Part shown: positions 62,625 through 64,000 of the stretch, piece by piece | How the letters are laid out: every line of letters begins with the position of its first letter | How positions within the stretch are numbered: the stretch's first letter is position 1 | Assembly: GCF_000399685.1 (NCBI RefSeq) | Contig: NZ_KB976987.1 | Coordinates: 1,300,954-1,364,953 of the forward strand | Direction of reading: 5' to 3' | From: Acinetobacter pittii ANC 4050 | Lineage (GTDB): Bacteria > Pseudomonadota > Gammaproteobacteria > Pseudomonadales > Moraxellaceae | Length of the DNA: 64,000 bases | The notes under the pieces: model-generated | Seen by the model: the letters and a program-made list of their open reading frames with translations, nothing else | Told to the model about the DNA's origin: nothing | The model's database searches: none | Translations under genes and position numbers: made by a program

Positions 62625-64000
<1,376 letters not shown>

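Overview
This window is chromosomal DNA from an Acinetobacter of the calcoaceticus-baumannii complex. The evidence is the low GC content, AT-rich intergenic regions, typical Acinetobacter gene neighbourhoods, and an intrinsic class D beta-lactamase between fxsA and a GNAT acetyltransferase. In A. baumannii that position holds blaOXA-51. Here the protein is 273 residues and, from memory of the families, fits the OXA-213 branch (A. pittii / A. calcoaceticus and relatives) better than OXA-51, so A. pittii or a close relative is my best guess. I see no insertion sequence, prophage, CRISPR array, rRNA or plasmid-type gene. It reads as core chromosome with a few accessory patches.

Layout. 0-7.4 kb: a partial DUF2233 protein, an LRAT-like protein, YceI, OsmC, tkt, metK and two small unknowns. 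7.4-15.5 kb: fxsA, blaOXA, a GNAT/XRE-cupin pair, ruvC, nnr, queG, bioB and two unknown minus-strand genes. 15.5-21.7 kb: a four-gene chaperone-usher fimbrial operon (pilin, chaperone, usher, tip adhesin) in very AT-rich surroundings, then a small membrane ORF. 21.7-29.2 kb: an accessory stretch of regulators and transporters (AraC, fatty-acid-hydroxylase-like protein, LysR/EamA, NCS1 permease, PACE efflux protein with a divergent LysR). 29.2-30.34 kb: more than 1 kb of gene-free, extremely AT-rich DNA ending in a CAT-anticodon tRNA that looks like tRNA-Ile2. 30.6-34.5 kb: a haem-oxygenase-fold protein divergent from a TetR regulator with a good Fur box between them, a PlsC-type acyltransferase, YebC and an Lrp regulator. 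34.7-38 kb: the gltIJKL glutamate/aspartate ABC transporter. 38.5-46.1 kb: a GST-like protein, then a six-gene operon for organosulfur use (two SfnB-type flavoproteins, an NtaA/DszA-type monooxygenase, MetQ-MetN-MetI). 46.1-56.6 kb: ychF, an Mpo1-like protein, a Crp/Fnr regulator, small envelope proteins, azlCD, a tautomerase-fold protein, purT, glnD and dapC. 56.6-60.8 kb: an msrB-gpx-araC-lysE run on the minus strand and an alanine aminotransferase with an unusual N-terminal extension. 61-64 kb: a glutamate/aspartate symporter and the start of a periplasmic asparaginase/glutaminase.

How the genes fit together. Acidic amino acids recur: gltIJKL, the gltP-like symporter and ansB would release, import and use glutamate and aspartate, and glnD senses nitrogen status. 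Sulfur is a second theme: metK, the sfnB/ntaA/metNIQ operon and msrB. Most genes end in clear intrinsic terminators, many of them shared between convergent genes. Strong hairpins without a U-tract follow the major pilin gene and the gltI binding-protein gene, the two products needed in excess over their operon partners.

The points I consider most worth following are the N-terminal helix-turn-helix-like fusion on the alanine aminotransferase together with repeated AAGCAAA motifs in its own promoter, the Fur box at the haem-oxygenase-fold/TetR intergenic region, the organosulfur operon, the inverted repeats in the purT leader, and an orphan minus-strand terminator beyond the fimbrial operon.
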